Shown: positions 47,804-55,703 of the stretch, piece after piece | Layout of the letters: every line of letters starts with the position of its first letter | Numbering within the stretch: the stretch's first letter is position 1 | Origin: Actinospica robiniae DSM 44927 | Lineage (GTDB): Bacteria > Actinomycetota > Actinomycetes > Streptomycetales > Catenulisporaceae | Length of the DNA stretch: 64,000 bases | Direction: 5' to 3' | NCBI RefSeq assembly: GCF_000504285.1 | Contig: NZ_KI632511.1 | Coordinates: forward strand, 5,624,154 to 5,688,153 | Translations under genes and position numbers: made by a program | Notes under the pieces: generated by a model | Seen by the model: only the letters and a program-made list of their open reading frames with translations | What the model was told of the DNA's origin: nothing | The model's database searches: none

Positions 47804-50080
47804 ATGGTCAAGTCAGGGCGCGATTATTCCGGATTGGGCGGTTTCGGCCGCCTTATGTCCCATCTGGGCATATTCGTCGCGATCAGCGGTGCCGCGGGCC
47901 TGCTGATCGCGGGACTGGTGCTGCCCGGGGCCGCGGCCGCGGGGCTGACCGCCAAGTCCGCCTCGGACGGGTTCGAGAGCCTGCCGGTCGACTTCCAGAC
48001 CCCCACGCTGCCGCAGCGCACCCAGATATTCGCCGCGGACGGCTCGGTGATCGCCACCACGTGGGACGACGACCTGGGCGGCAACCGGGTCGTGGTGCCC
48101 CTGACCAAGATCAGCTCGGCGATGCCGGAAGCCCTCGTGTCCATCGAGGACCAGCGCTTCTACCAGCACGGCGGCATCGACCTCAAGGGCACCCTGCGCG
48201 CCCTGGTCAACGACTCCTCCGGCGGCTCCCTCCAGGGCGGCTCCTCCATAGCCCAGCAGTACGTCAAGAACGTGCTCGAGGTCGAGGCCGGCGAGAACAA
48301 GGCGGCGCAGCAGGCGGCCGTCGCCGACACCCTGGACCGCAAGATCGTCGAGCTCAAGGACGCGATCGCGGTCGAGAAGCAGATGTCCAAGCAGGAACTG
48401 CTCGAGCGGTATCTGAACATCGTCTACTTCGGCAACGACTCCTACGGCGTGGAGACCGCGGCCGAGCGCTACTTCTCCACCTCCGCCGCGAAGCTCACCG
48501 TCCCGCAGGCCGCGCTGCTGGCCGCGATCGTGAACAGCCCGTCGATGTACGACCCGCTGCAGCATCCGGCCGAGGCGCTGGCCCGGCGCAACATCGTGCT
48601 CCAGGACATGGCCCTGCCGTCGCTGCACTACATCACCGCCGCGCAGGCCGCCAAGTACGCGAAGCAACCGCTCAACCTGAAGCCCACCACGCCGCACAAC
48701 GGCTGCATCACCGCGCAGGGCTCCGCGGCGTTCTTCTGCAACTACGTCTACGAGACCTTCATCAACGACGCCGCGTACGGCGCGACGAAGGCCGCGCGCG
48801 AGGCGATGTGGAGCAAGGGCGGCCTGAACATCACCACCACGATGGTGCCCAAGAACGAGACCGCCGCCGACGCCGCCATCAAGAAATACGTCTACTCCAC
48901 AGACAAGGTGGCCTCGGCGATGGTCGAGGCGACGCCCGGGACAGGCGCGATCGTCGCCATGGCCCAGTCCAAACCGATGGGCAACGGCGCAGGCCAGACC
49001 TATATCAACCTCACGTCCGACCCCGAACACGCCGGGACCAACGGCTTCCAAGCCGGTTCGTCGTTCAAGATCTTCGTCGGCCTCGCCGCGCTCGAGCAGA
49101 ACATCAGCCCGAGCATGACCATCGACGCGCCGCACCAGATCCAGGACACCGGCACGACGTTCGCCGCGTGCGCCAACGGCCAGACCTCGGTGCCGTGGTC
49201 CGAGCCGGGTGAGACGAAGCCGTACTCGCCGTCGAATGACGACGACACCAACGGCCCGACGAACATGATCGACGGCTTCGCCAACTCGGTGAACACGTAC
49301 TTCATCCGACTCGAGGAGAAGACCGGACTGTGCCAGCCCGCCACGATCGCCAAGTCCATGGGCGTGACCCAGGACAACGACTCGGGCGACGGCAAGGCAC
49401 TGCTGCAGATCCCGTCGTTCACCCTCGGCACCAACAACATCACCGTGGTCGAGATGGCCGAGGCCTACGCCACCCTCGCTTCGGGCGGCACCTACTGCCA
49501 GCCGTACGTGATCACAGCCGTGAGCGACAGTTCCGGCAAGCAGTACCCGGCGCAGGCCGAGAACTGCGCCAAGGTGCTCGACACGAACACGGTCAATGAA
49601 CTGACGTACCTGCTCCAGGGCGTGGTCGAGCACGGTACGGCGAAGACGAGGGTCCCGCTGGACGGCCGTGAGGTTGCAGGTAAGACCGGCACGACCGACC
49701 TCGGCGTGGCCACCTGGTTCGACGGCTACACCCCGCAACTCGCCGCCGCGGTGTGGACGGGCTTCATCGACTGGAATTCCAAGTCGACGATGGCACGCAT
49801 GCAGATCGGCTCCACGTACTACTCGGGCCAGGTCGCCGGCGCCTCGATCTCGGCGCCCATCTTCAACAAGGCCATGACGGCCGCCCTCGCCGGCACCACT
49901 CCCCAGGACTTCACCCCGCCAGTCGGCTTCGACAACAGCGGGAACGCCGGCCCCCCTCCCGGCGGGGCCAACGGAGGAGTCGGCGGGGCCAACGGCGGCA
50001 ATGGAGGAAACGGCGCGAACGGCGGAAACGGGGGCAACGGCGGGAACGGGAACGGCGGCCTGTTCGGCGGCGTCTTCTAG
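47804..50080 (+). CDS. Class A penicillin-binding protein (bifunctional transglycosylase/transpeptidase)
   Basis: 758-aa cell-wall synthase. One N-terminal membrane helix (residues 19-45). The glycosyltransferase 51 domain has catalytic Glu115 in SIEDQRFYQHGG and GGSSIAQQYVKNVL. The transpeptidase domain has SSFK with Ser419 and Lys422, SVN in FANSVNTYFIRLE, and KTGTTD. The tail after residue ~700 is Gly/Asn-rich (GGANGGNGGNGANGGN). The start at 47804 is leaderless; upstream open frame from 47555 is not used. Next to wblA, as in S. coelicolor (SCO3580). A 17-bp terminator follows. Confidence 0.96.
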   Translation: MVKSGRDYSGLGGFGRLMSHLGIFVAISGAAGLLIAGLVLPGAAAAGLTAKSASDGFESLPVDFQTPTLPQRTQIFAADGSVIATTWDDDLGGNRVVVPLTKISSAMPEALVSIEDQRFYQHGGIDLKGTLRALVNDSSGGSLQGGSSIAQQYVKNVLEVEAGENKAAQQAAVADTLDRKIVELKDAIAVEKQMSKQELLERYLNIVYFGNDSYGVETAAERYFSTSAAKLTVPQAALLAAIVNSPSMYDPLQHPAEALARRNIVLQDMALPSLHYITAAQAAKYAKQPLNLKPTTPHNGCITAQGSAAFFCNYVYETFINDAAYGATKAAREAMWSKGGLNITTTMVPKNETAADAAIKKYVYSTDKVASAMVEATPGTGAIVAMAQSKPMGNGAGQTYINLTSDPEHAGTNGFQAGSSFKIFVGLAALEQNISPSMTIDAPHQIQDTGTTFAACANGQTSVPWSEPGETKPYSPSNDDDTNGPTNMIDGFANSVNTYFIRLEEKTGLCQPATIAKSMGVTQDNDSGDGKALLQIPSFTLGTNNITVVEMAEAYATLASGGTYCQPYVITAVSDSSGKQYPAQAENCAKVLDTNTVNELTYLLQGVVEHGTAKTRVPLDGREVAGKTGTTDLGVATWFDGYTPQLAAAVWTGFIDWNSKSTMARMQIGSTYYSGQVAGASISAPIFNKAMTAALAGTTPQDFTPPVGFDNSGNAGPPPGGANGGVGGANGGNGGNGANGGNGGNGGNGNGGLFGGVF

Positions 50081-50104
50081 CGCCCTGCACCGCTCCTGAC
50101 AACA

Positions 50105-50141
50105 CGTAGGGGCCGTACCGCTCGGCGGTACGGCCCCTACG
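50105..50141. terminator. Bidirectional terminator between PBP and YqeY genes
   Basis: GTAGGGGCCGTACCGC, loop TCG, then its complement: a perfect 16-bp stem (17 with the flanking C-G), placed between convergent genes. Confidence 0.9.
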
Positions 50142-50166
50142 GCGTGTCAGACGCCTGTTCTCCGGC

Positions 50167-50625
50167 TCAGCTCAGCGCGGCCTTCACCGCCGCCGCCACC
50201 CGCGAACCGTCGGCCCGGCCCGCCACCCGCGGCGTGAGCACCTTCATGACGGCCCCCATCGCCCGCGGCCCCTCGGCTCCGCTTTCCGCCACCGCGGCCG
50301 CGACCAGCGAGTCGAGCTCCTCGTCGGAGAGCGGCGTCGGCAGGTACTCGGCGATCACCTCGCCCTCCGCCTCCTCACGGGCGGCCTGCTCGGCCCGGCC
50401 CGCCCCGGCGAACGCCTCGGCGGCCTCGCGGCGCTTCTTGGCCTCCCGGCCGAGGACCTTGAGCACCTCGTCGTCGGTCAGCACGCGCGCGCTGGCGCCG
50501 GCGACCTCCTCGTTGGTGATCGCGGTCAGCGCCATCCGGATGGTGGCCGAACGCAGAGCGTCCCGCGCCTTCATCGCGGCGGTCAGATCGGCCCGGAGCC
50601 GATCCTTGAGAGTCGTCGTGGTCAT
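50167..50625 (-). CDS. GatB/YqeY domain protein
   Basis: 152-aa helical protein related to the tail domain of GatB. TLKDRLRADLTAAMKARDALR, GEVIAEYLPTPLSDEELD and GAVMKVLTPRVAGRADGSRV fit the YqeY family. It may bind tRNA, but the role is not known. The ATG at 50625 is inside a perfect palindrome (50622-50643), so expression may be controlled at or over the start codon. It is divergent from the phosphoesterase gene. Confidence 0.93.
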   Translation of the reverse strand: MTTTTLKDRLRADLTAAMKARDALRSATIRMALTAITNEEVAGASARVLTDDEVLKVLGREAKKRREAAEAFAGAGRAEQAAREEAEGEVIAEYLPTPLSDEELDSLVAAAVAESGAEGPRAMGAVMKVLTPRVAGRADGSRVAAAVKAALS

Positions 50626-50643
50626 GACACAAGAGTGTCATGA
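50622..50643. promoter_or_regulatory. Palindrome over the YqeY start codon
   Basis: TCATGACAC-AAGA-GTGTCATGA: perfect 9-bp arms with a 4-bp centre. The ATG of YqeY (minus, 50625-50623) is in one arm. The expected leaderless -10 region is also inside it. Confidence 0.65.
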
Positions 50644-50712
50644 ACCGGCTCCGGGAGCGTACGCAATTGTGCGCGACGGGCCCGAGCGCCGCTTCCCGCG
50701 GGCGAGCCGGGC

Positions 50713-50724
50713 TAGCATGGACCG
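50713..50724 (+). promoter_or_regulatory. Leaderless promoter -10 box of the metallophosphoesterase
   Basis: TAGCAT (50713-50718), 6 nt, GTG at 50725. No ribosome site. Confidence 0.65.
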
Positions 50725-51636
50725 GTGCGCAAGAAGATCGCGGTACCACTGGGCGTGGCGGCGGTCGGTCTGGCCGGCCTGGGCTACGCGGCGGGCGTGG
50801 AGGTCAACTTCTACCGGCTGCGCCGATTCGAGCTGCCGGTGCTCGAGCCGGGCAGCGATCCGATCCGGATCCTGCAGGTCTCGGACATCCACATGGTCCC
50901 GGGTCAGCGGCGCAAGCAGAAGTGGCTCAGGTCCCTGGCGGAGCTCGAGCCCGACCTGGTCGTGAACACCGGCGACAACCTCTCCCACCCCGACGCGGTC
51001 GGCCCGGTCCTCGACGCGCTCGAGCCGCTGCTGCGCGTCCCCGGCGTGTTCGTGTTCGGCTCGAACGACTACTACCAGGCCACGAAGCTGAACCCGGCGA
51101 AGTACCTGCGCAGGGGCGACCTCTCGCACGCCCCGCGCAAGAAGCGCGAGCAGAACGACTGGCAGCTGCTCGAGGCCGGCCTGGCCAAGCACGGCTGGCT
51201 CCAGCTGAACAACGCCCGCGGCGCCCTCGAGCTGGGCGGCCGCCGCTTCGCCTTCGTCGGCCTCGACGACCCGCACGTCAAGCGCGACCGCTACGAGCTG
51301 GTGGCGGGCGGCCCGGACATCGACGCCGAGATCACCCTCGGCGTGACCCACGCCCCCTACCTCAGGGCTCTGGACGCCTTCGCCGCGGACGGGATCCCGG
51401 TGATCCTGGCCGGCCACACCCACGGCGGCCAGCTGTGCATCCCCGGCTACGGCGCCCTGGTGACCAACTGCGACCTCGACACCGACCGGGTCAAGGGCCT
51501 GAACACCCACACCGCCCCCAACGAGCGCACGTCCTACCTCCACGTGTCGGCCGGCTGCGGCACCTCCCGCTTCGCTCCCGTCCGCTTCGCCTGCCCGCCG
51601 GAAGCCTCTCTGCTCACCCTCGTCCCCCGCCACTAG
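50725..51636 (+). CDS. Metallophosphoesterase (YkuE/YaeI-like)
   Basis: 303-aa calcineurin-like phosphoesterase. A short N-terminal hydrophobic segment (VPLGVAAVGLAGLGYAAG) may anchor it. The five metal blocks are visible: VSDIHM, NTGDN, GSNDYY, THAP and GHTHGGQLC. This subgroup includes enzymes acting on lipid or UDP-linked substrates, but the substrate here is unknown. The GTG at 50725 is leaderless. tRNA-Pro follows at 140 bp. Confidence 0.93.
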   Translation: MRKKIAVPLGVAAVGLAGLGYAAGVEVNFYRLRRFELPVLEPGSDPIRILQVSDIHMVPGQRRKQKWLRSLAELEPDLVVNTGDNLSHPDAVGPVLDALEPLLRVPGVFVFGSNDYYQATKLNPAKYLRRGDLSHAPRKKREQNDWQLLEAGLAKHGWLQLNNARGALELGGRRFAFVGLDDPHVKRDRYELVAGGPDIDAEITLGVTHAPYLRALDAFAADGIPVILAGHTHGGQLCIPGYGALVTNCDLDTDRVKGLNTHTAPNERTSYLHVSAGCGTSRFAPVRFACPPEASLLTLVPRH

Positions 51637-51775
51637 CCGCCCCCGCCGCCCGCCCGCCACCGCGTCGCCATACCCCACCGGACCCGCCGACGCCCGTCGT
51701 GAGCTGCGGCGCAGCGGAAGACGACAATGGATTTCCGGTTCAGCCGGACTCTCCGCTAAGCTAGCGGGGCACAGC

Positions 51776-51849
<74 letters not shown>

Positions 51850-51854
51850 CGCTG

Positions 51855-51898
51855 TTCAGGGCCAGTGACCTGCTTATGGTCACTGGCCCTGAAGTTTT
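51855..51898 (+). terminator. Terminator after tRNA-Pro
   Basis: TTCAGGGCCAGTGACC, loop TGCTTAT, then its complement and GTTTT: a 16-bp stem starting 6 nt after the tRNA. Confidence 0.9.
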
Positions 51899-51944
51899 CC
51901 AGCACCCCCATGCGCGGGGCTCAGTGCGGGTTTCCAAGGGCGGC

Positions 51945-51958
51945 TGCCTGATCAGGCA
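51945..51958. repeat. 14-bp palindrome TGCCTGATCAGGCA
   Basis: Perfect palindrome about 95 bp after tRNA-Pro, in the 171-bp spacer before the secreted protein's stop. Its function is unknown; it may be a convergent-gene hairpin. Confidence 0.6.
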
Positions 51959-52069
51959 ACCACGTCGCCGCGCAGGATTCGAGGGTCTGCCCGCAGACGA
52001 GTGGCAACAACGTCTCTCGCCGATGTCACAGACCATTTCGAAGCAGTGGTGGTCAGCGCCAGGTGAATC

Positions 52070-52537
52070 TCAGCTGGCCGTACGGGAGAAGTCGTTCGTC
52101 TTGAGCACCGTCCCCCACTGGCCGGTACCTGAGAGATTGTCTCCGCCCATCAGCAGCACTTCGATGTAGGCCGCGCCGCCCGCCTGATCAGCGGCCACGT
52201 TGATGGTGAAGGTCGCGTTGTTGGGGCCGCCGTTGCCGCAGACCCAGCCCTGGCCCGAGATGTCCTCGTTGAGGAACTTGCCGCCCGAGTCAAAGGTGTA
52301 CACGGCCGTCCATCGGCATTCGCCCGCTTCGGCCCGGTCCGCACCGGTCAGGATGACGGATCGGTTGTAGAAGGTGGCCGTGCCGCTCGTATAGGTCGCG
52401 CCGGCAGACACTTTGAAGTTCACGACCGGGTACGTGGCGGCCTGGGCCGGCATCACGCTGGCAGACACCGCGGCGGAGGCGAGCGTGACGGCCGCGCCGA
52501 CGCGGACGACGCGTCGACTTGGCAGCAAAACCTTCAT
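52070..52537 (-). CDS. Small secreted protein, unknown family
   Basis: 155-aa exported protein that I do not recognise. The signal peptide (basic SRRVVRVGAAVTLASAAVSASV) ends at a likely AQA cleavage site near residue 34. The mature ~120 residues are rich in beta-type segments (YPVVNFKVSAGATYTSGTAT; TFTINVAADQAGGAAYIEVL), with a Cys pair (GECRW; WVCGN) that may form a disulphide. The ATG at 52537 is preferred because GAAGGG lies 7-8 nt upstream; an ATG at 52552 overlaps it. It stands alone between tRNA-Pro and a non-coding interval. Confidence 0.75.
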   Translation of the reverse strand: MKVLLPSRRVVRVGAAVTLASAAVSASVMPAQAATYPVVNFKVSAGATYTSGTATFYNRSVILTGADRAEAGECRWTAVYTFDSGGKFLNEDISGQGWVCGNGGPNNATFTINVAADQAGGAAYIEVLLMGGDNLSGTGQWGTVLKTNDFSRTAS

Positions 52538-52933
52538 GTAGAGACCCTTCATCGTGGGTGCGCAGCAGTCCGAACGGGAGGCGAGGCATGGGTCTCGACA
52601 CCATCTTGACGTCCATTACCTGCACGTAGTGGCGTGGGCTCTCGCCACTTCAACGAGCCCTCCCGCCCCTGATCTTCCATGGCGGTTCAATCACCAAACA
52701 TGCGAAGAACAGGTTTTGTGCATGCCCGCTAGACGATCTCGTTGTGCGCGCTCGGTTTCCGCGCCGTCCGCCCTGCTGCAGCACGCCCCTTGCGTGGGTT
52801 CATCAGTGGTCGTATAGCAGAATAGCGATATTTCAGCACCGGCGCCTCTCGCAACGCAGGACACGAATGCTCGCGGGCGGCAAGCGCCGAGGTCAACGCA
52901 CCTGCGCGGCGGGGCTCGCTAGTTCGGCCTGGT

Positions 52934-52943
52934 GAAGCGCTTC
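52934..52943. promoter_or_regulatory. LacI-type operator core, first copy
   Basis: GAAGCGCTTC, the palindromic core of many actinobacterial LacI-family operators, continuing as GAAGCGCTTCGAC, identical over 13 nt to the site at 53045-53057. Confidence 0.5.
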
Positions 52944-53029
52944 GACATTCTGCGTGCTCCTTGGCCGGAAGCCGCAGCCTCAGCGGGAAGAAATCTTCGC
53001 GGCACGCTAGACCGCGCCGGTCGAGTCTG

Positions 53030-53058
53030 TATAGAGTGCGCGTCGAAGCGCTTCGACG
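53030..53058 (+). promoter_or_regulatory. Promoter-like box and 18-bp LacI-type palindrome
   Basis: TATAGA at 53030-53035 is followed after 5 nt by CGTCGAAGCGCTTCGACG (53041-53058), a perfect 18-bp palindrome. An operator over the expected transcription start is typical of repression. Confidence 0.55.
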
Positions 53059-53444
53059 ATGACGTCCGAAGAGGGGGTGGCCCATGGCCGGACTTCGGAT
53101 CACGAGCGCGCGCTTATCGAGAAACGGTTCCAGTCCCGAGCCGATCGGGCCACAGTGGTGCGGTCGCGGCACAGGGCTCTTCGAAGATGGAGACTTGTCG
53201 CCCCCGGTGCTCTCGCTTTCTCGGGCCGTGGGGACATTCCGGCACGAAAGCGATCGAAGACAGAAAGGTGACTCGCTATCCGGTGACGTCCGGCCGGCGG
53301 GTGCCGGCGGGTGGCCTGTGTCGCGGGTGCGGCGGTACAGCCTGAAGTCCGGGCCTGTGGGCGGGCGTCGAGCGCCATCGACATCGACAACCGTGCGTCG
53401 GAGCGTCAAGGCGCTTCGGCGATTGATCGACAGGATGTCCCGCC

Positions 53445-54101
53445 ATGCTCATCTCCTCCTTACCGTTCGCGCCGGCCGGGCTCGAACTCGTGATCAAGCA
53501 GGCGTTCCGCCACGTGATGCAGGCCGAGGCCGGCATCTACGAGGGCGGCGCGAGCCTGGCCCAGATCTCGCATCTGCGGGACGTGGCCCGACGCAGCGAC
53601 TCGACCTGGATCGCCGAGATCGGCTTCAACGTGGGCTACTCCACCATCGGGTTCCTGGAGAGCTCGCCGGAGACCAAGGTCGTCTCCTTCGAGCTGGATA
53701 TGAGGCCGTGCGTGAAGCTGGCCAAGGAGTTCATCGACCAGCGCTATCCAGGACGGCACGAGCTGGTGATCGGCGACTCGCAGGTGACCGTGCCGGAGTT
53801 CGCCGATGCCGAGCGGGGCGGGAGCATCGGCTTCGACCTCGTCTTCATAGACGGCAGTCACGTGTACGAGGTCGCCGCTCACGACATCGACAACATCCGG
53901 CGGATCGCCGCGCACCGGGCCACGGTCGTGATGGACGACCTGACGCCGTGGTACCTGTGGGGCGCCGGGCCCACGCGGGCGTGGCACGAGGCCGTCGACG
54001 CCGGCAAGATCGAAGCGCTCGAGTACATCGTGGACGGGCGGATCGTCAGCGACATCGAGGGTCCGGCGGATCGCGCGTGGGCGGTCGGACGCTTCCGGTA
54101 G
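53445..54101 (+). CDS. Class I SAM-dependent methyltransferase (Methyltransf_24 type)
   Basis: 218-aa methyltransferase. Motif I is IAEIGFNVGYSTIGFL, motif II VVSFELDM, motif III-like LVIGDSQVTV, and LVFIDGSHVYE is the conserved post-III block of O-methyltransferase-like proteins. VVMDDLTPWYLWG follows. The substrate is unknown. The ATG at 53445 lies 25 nt after a LacI-type half-site. It may be part of the accessory stretch. It converges on the macrodomain gene. Confidence 0.9.
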   Translation: MLISSLPFAPAGLELVIKQAFRHVMQAEAGIYEGGASLAQISHLRDVARRSDSTWIAEIGFNVGYSTIGFLESSPETKVVSFELDMRPCVKLAKEFIDQRYPGRHELVIGDSQVTVPEFADAERGGSIGFDLVFIDGSHVYEVAAHDIDNIRRIAAHRATVVMDDLTPWYLWGAGPTRAWHEAVDAGKIEALEYIVDGRIVSDIEGPADRAWAVGRFR

Positions 54102-54119
54102 CCGCCGTCCAGCGGATGG

Positions 54120-54644
54120 TCAGCCGATCCGTGGTGCGTGGGCCCGGAACGCCTCCAGCGCGCCCTGGTCGTAGAGCACGAAGCTGACCTCTTGCACGTC
54201 GGTGTCGGTGGCGGCGACGGTGGCCAGCGCGATCCGGGCCGCGTCGTCGATCGGCCAGCCGTAGACGCCGGTGGAGATCGCGGGGAAGGCCACGCTCCGC
54301 GCGCCGAGTTCGTCCGCGACCCGCAGGGCATTGCGATGGCAGTCGGCGAGCAGCTCCGAGCGGTCCTCGGAACGCGCGTACACCGGTCCGACCGTGTGGA
54401 TGACCCACTGCGCGGGCAGCCGGCCGGCGGTCGTGGCCACGGCCTGGCCGGTCGGCAGGCCGCCGCCGTAGTGCCCGGCGCGCAGCTTCCGGCATTCCGC
54501 CAGGATCTCCGGCCCGCCCTTGCGGTGGATCGCGCCGTCGACTCCGCCGCCGCCGAGCAGCGACGAGTTCGCGGCGTTCACGAGCGCGTCCGCGTGGACA
54601 TTCGTGATGTCCCCCTGCATGAGTTTGATCACCGCTTTCGCCAT
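54120..54644 (-). CDS. Macrodomain protein, O-acetyl-ADP-ribose deacetylase (YmdB) type
   Basis: 174-aa MacroD-type enzyme that removes acetyl from O-acetyl-ADP-ribose or ADP-ribose from protein. Family blocks are VIKLMQGDITNVHADALVNAANSS in the N-terminus, GGGGVDGAIHRKGG (ribose loop), GGGLPTGQAVATTAG and AFPAISTGVYGWP (diphosphate loop). The start is leaderless at 54644. Confidence 0.95.
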   Translation of the reverse strand: MAKAVIKLMQGDITNVHADALVNAANSSLLGGGGVDGAIHRKGGPEILAECRKLRAGHYGGGLPTGQAVATTAGRLPAQWVIHTVGPVYARSEDRSELLADCHRNALRVADELGARSVAFPAISTGVYGWPIDDAARIALATVAATDTDVQEVSFVLYDQGALEAFRAHAPRIG

Positions 54645-54656
54645 GGCGAAAGGCTA
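54645..54656 (-). promoter_or_regulatory. Leaderless promoter -10 box of the macrodomain gene
   Basis: Minus strand: TAGCCT (54656-54651), 6 nt, ATG at 54644. Confidence 0.65.
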
Positions 54657-54725
54657 CGATGCCGGGCCGGCGAACCGCAGCAGTTTGAACGCACGCAATC
54701 CACTCGCGTGGCATGATCGATACCC

Positions 54726-55151
54726 GTGAGAGCAGTGGTTCAGCGCGTCACTTCGGCGAGCGTGCAGGTCGGCGACGAGACCGTGGGCGCGATCGACAAG
54801 CCCGGCTTGTGCGTCCTGGTCGGCGTGACGCACGAGGACACCCCGGCGACCGCGGCCAGGCTCGCCGAGAAGCTGTGGACGCTGCGGATCCTCGAGGACG
54901 AGCGCTCCTGCGCCGACCTCGACGCCCCGCTGCTGCTCGTCTCCCAGTTCACTCTCTACGGTGACGCGCGCAAGGGCCGCCGGCCGTCCTGGACCGCGGC
55001 GGCGCCCGGTCCGGTCGCCGAGCCGCTGTTCGACGCCGTCGTCAGCGCGCTGCGCGGGCTCGGCGCGACCGTCGCCACCGGCGTCTTCGGCGCCCAGATG
55101 CAGGTGGCGCTGACGAACGACGGGCCGTTCACCGTGCTGCTCGAAATCTAA
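54726..55151 (+). CDS. dtd: D-aminoacyl-tRNA deacylase Dtd
   Basis: Removes D-amino acids (and mis-charged glycine) from tRNA. The 141 aa have [15 protein letters not shown], the catalytic [18 protein letters not shown] and the second active-site strand [16 protein letters not shown], where the common NxGPVT reads NDGPFT. The GTG at 54726 follows CATGAT by 8 nt, possibly leaderless. It lies 82 bp from the divergent macrodomain gene start. Confidence 0.95.
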   Translation: MRAVVQRVTSASVQVGDETVGAIDKPGLCVLVGVTHEDTPATAARLAEKLWTLRILEDERSCADLDAPLLLVSQFTLYGDARKGRRPSWTAAAPGPVAEPLFDAVVSALRGLGATVATGVFGAQMQVALTNDGPFTVLLEI

Positions 55152-55183
55152 GCCGGTCCCGAACTCCAGCGAAGGAGCACGTC

Positions 55184-55609
55184 ATGGCGACCACCGCCGA
55201 CGCGATACGCCCAAGCCAGCTGAGGATCCTCGTCGACGACTTCGCGGCGAGCTTCCGCTTCTACGAGTCGGTGCTGGGCCTCACCCCCCAGGACGGGCAG
55301 TCAGCCGGTCCGTACGCCTGCTTCAAGTTCGCCGACGGCGGCACCGATGTCGCACTCTTCGACCGCGCCGCGATGACCTCCGCCATCGGCACGACCGCCG
55401 ACGACGGGAGCCTGCCGCCCCGCGGTTCGGCCGAGCACCTGGTGCTCGCCTTCCGGGTCGGCGATGTGGACACCGCGTACGCGTCGGCGGTGGCCGGGGG
55501 CGCTCCCGGCGTGTCCGAGCCCGCCGACCAGGCCGGCTGGGGCATGCGGGTCGCGCATGTCCGGGCGCCCGAGGGCACCTTGATCGAATTCTGCTCCTGG
55601 GACGGCTGA
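55184..55609 (+). CDS. VOC family protein (glyoxalase/bleomycin-resistance fold)
   Basis: 141-aa vicinal oxygen chelate protein. LRILVDDFAASFRFYESVLGL is the first beta-alpha-beta unit; DVALFDRAAM and the final HVRAPEGTLIEFCSW supply the usual Glu ligand. The first-strand ligand position is not a clear His, so metal binding is uncertain. GAAGGAG lies 5-6 nt before the ATG. It follows dtd by 32 bp and may be cotranscribed. Confidence 0.9.
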   Translation: MATTADAIRPSQLRILVDDFAASFRFYESVLGLTPQDGQSAGPYACFKFADGGTDVALFDRAAMTSAIGTTADDGSLPPRGSAEHLVLAFRVGDVDTAYASAVAGGAPGVSEPADQAGWGMRVAHVRAPEGTLIEFCSWDG

Positions 55610-55703
55610 CCGGGACGGCGGAGCGACCCCGGCGTCACGGACCGCTGCGGGTCCGGGGTACCGTGCTAAGGCACGTTCCGGGTCCTAGTGGAGGTCGAGT
55701 CGG

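Larger units (their letters stand above)
52538..53444. other. 907-bp interval without a supported gene, with LacI-type operators
   Basis: No protein family is recognisable on either strand. The interval holds a LacI-type core (52934-52943), a promoter-like TATAGA (53030-53035), an 18-bp LacI-type palindrome (53041-53058) and a related half-site (53411-53420). A 70-codon plus-strand frame (53059-53271) starts right after the palindrome; it is Arg-rich and has no known domain. It may be a decayed sugar-uptake region. Confidence 0.55.

Noticed and set aside
51945-51958. Palindrome near tRNA-Pro considered as an attachment site
   Set aside because: No second copy of the tRNA 3' end and no integrase in the window.
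52729-53409. 226-codon minus-strand frame
   Set aside because: Ser/Arg/Pro-rich, no start signal or domain, and it runs through the LacI-type operators.
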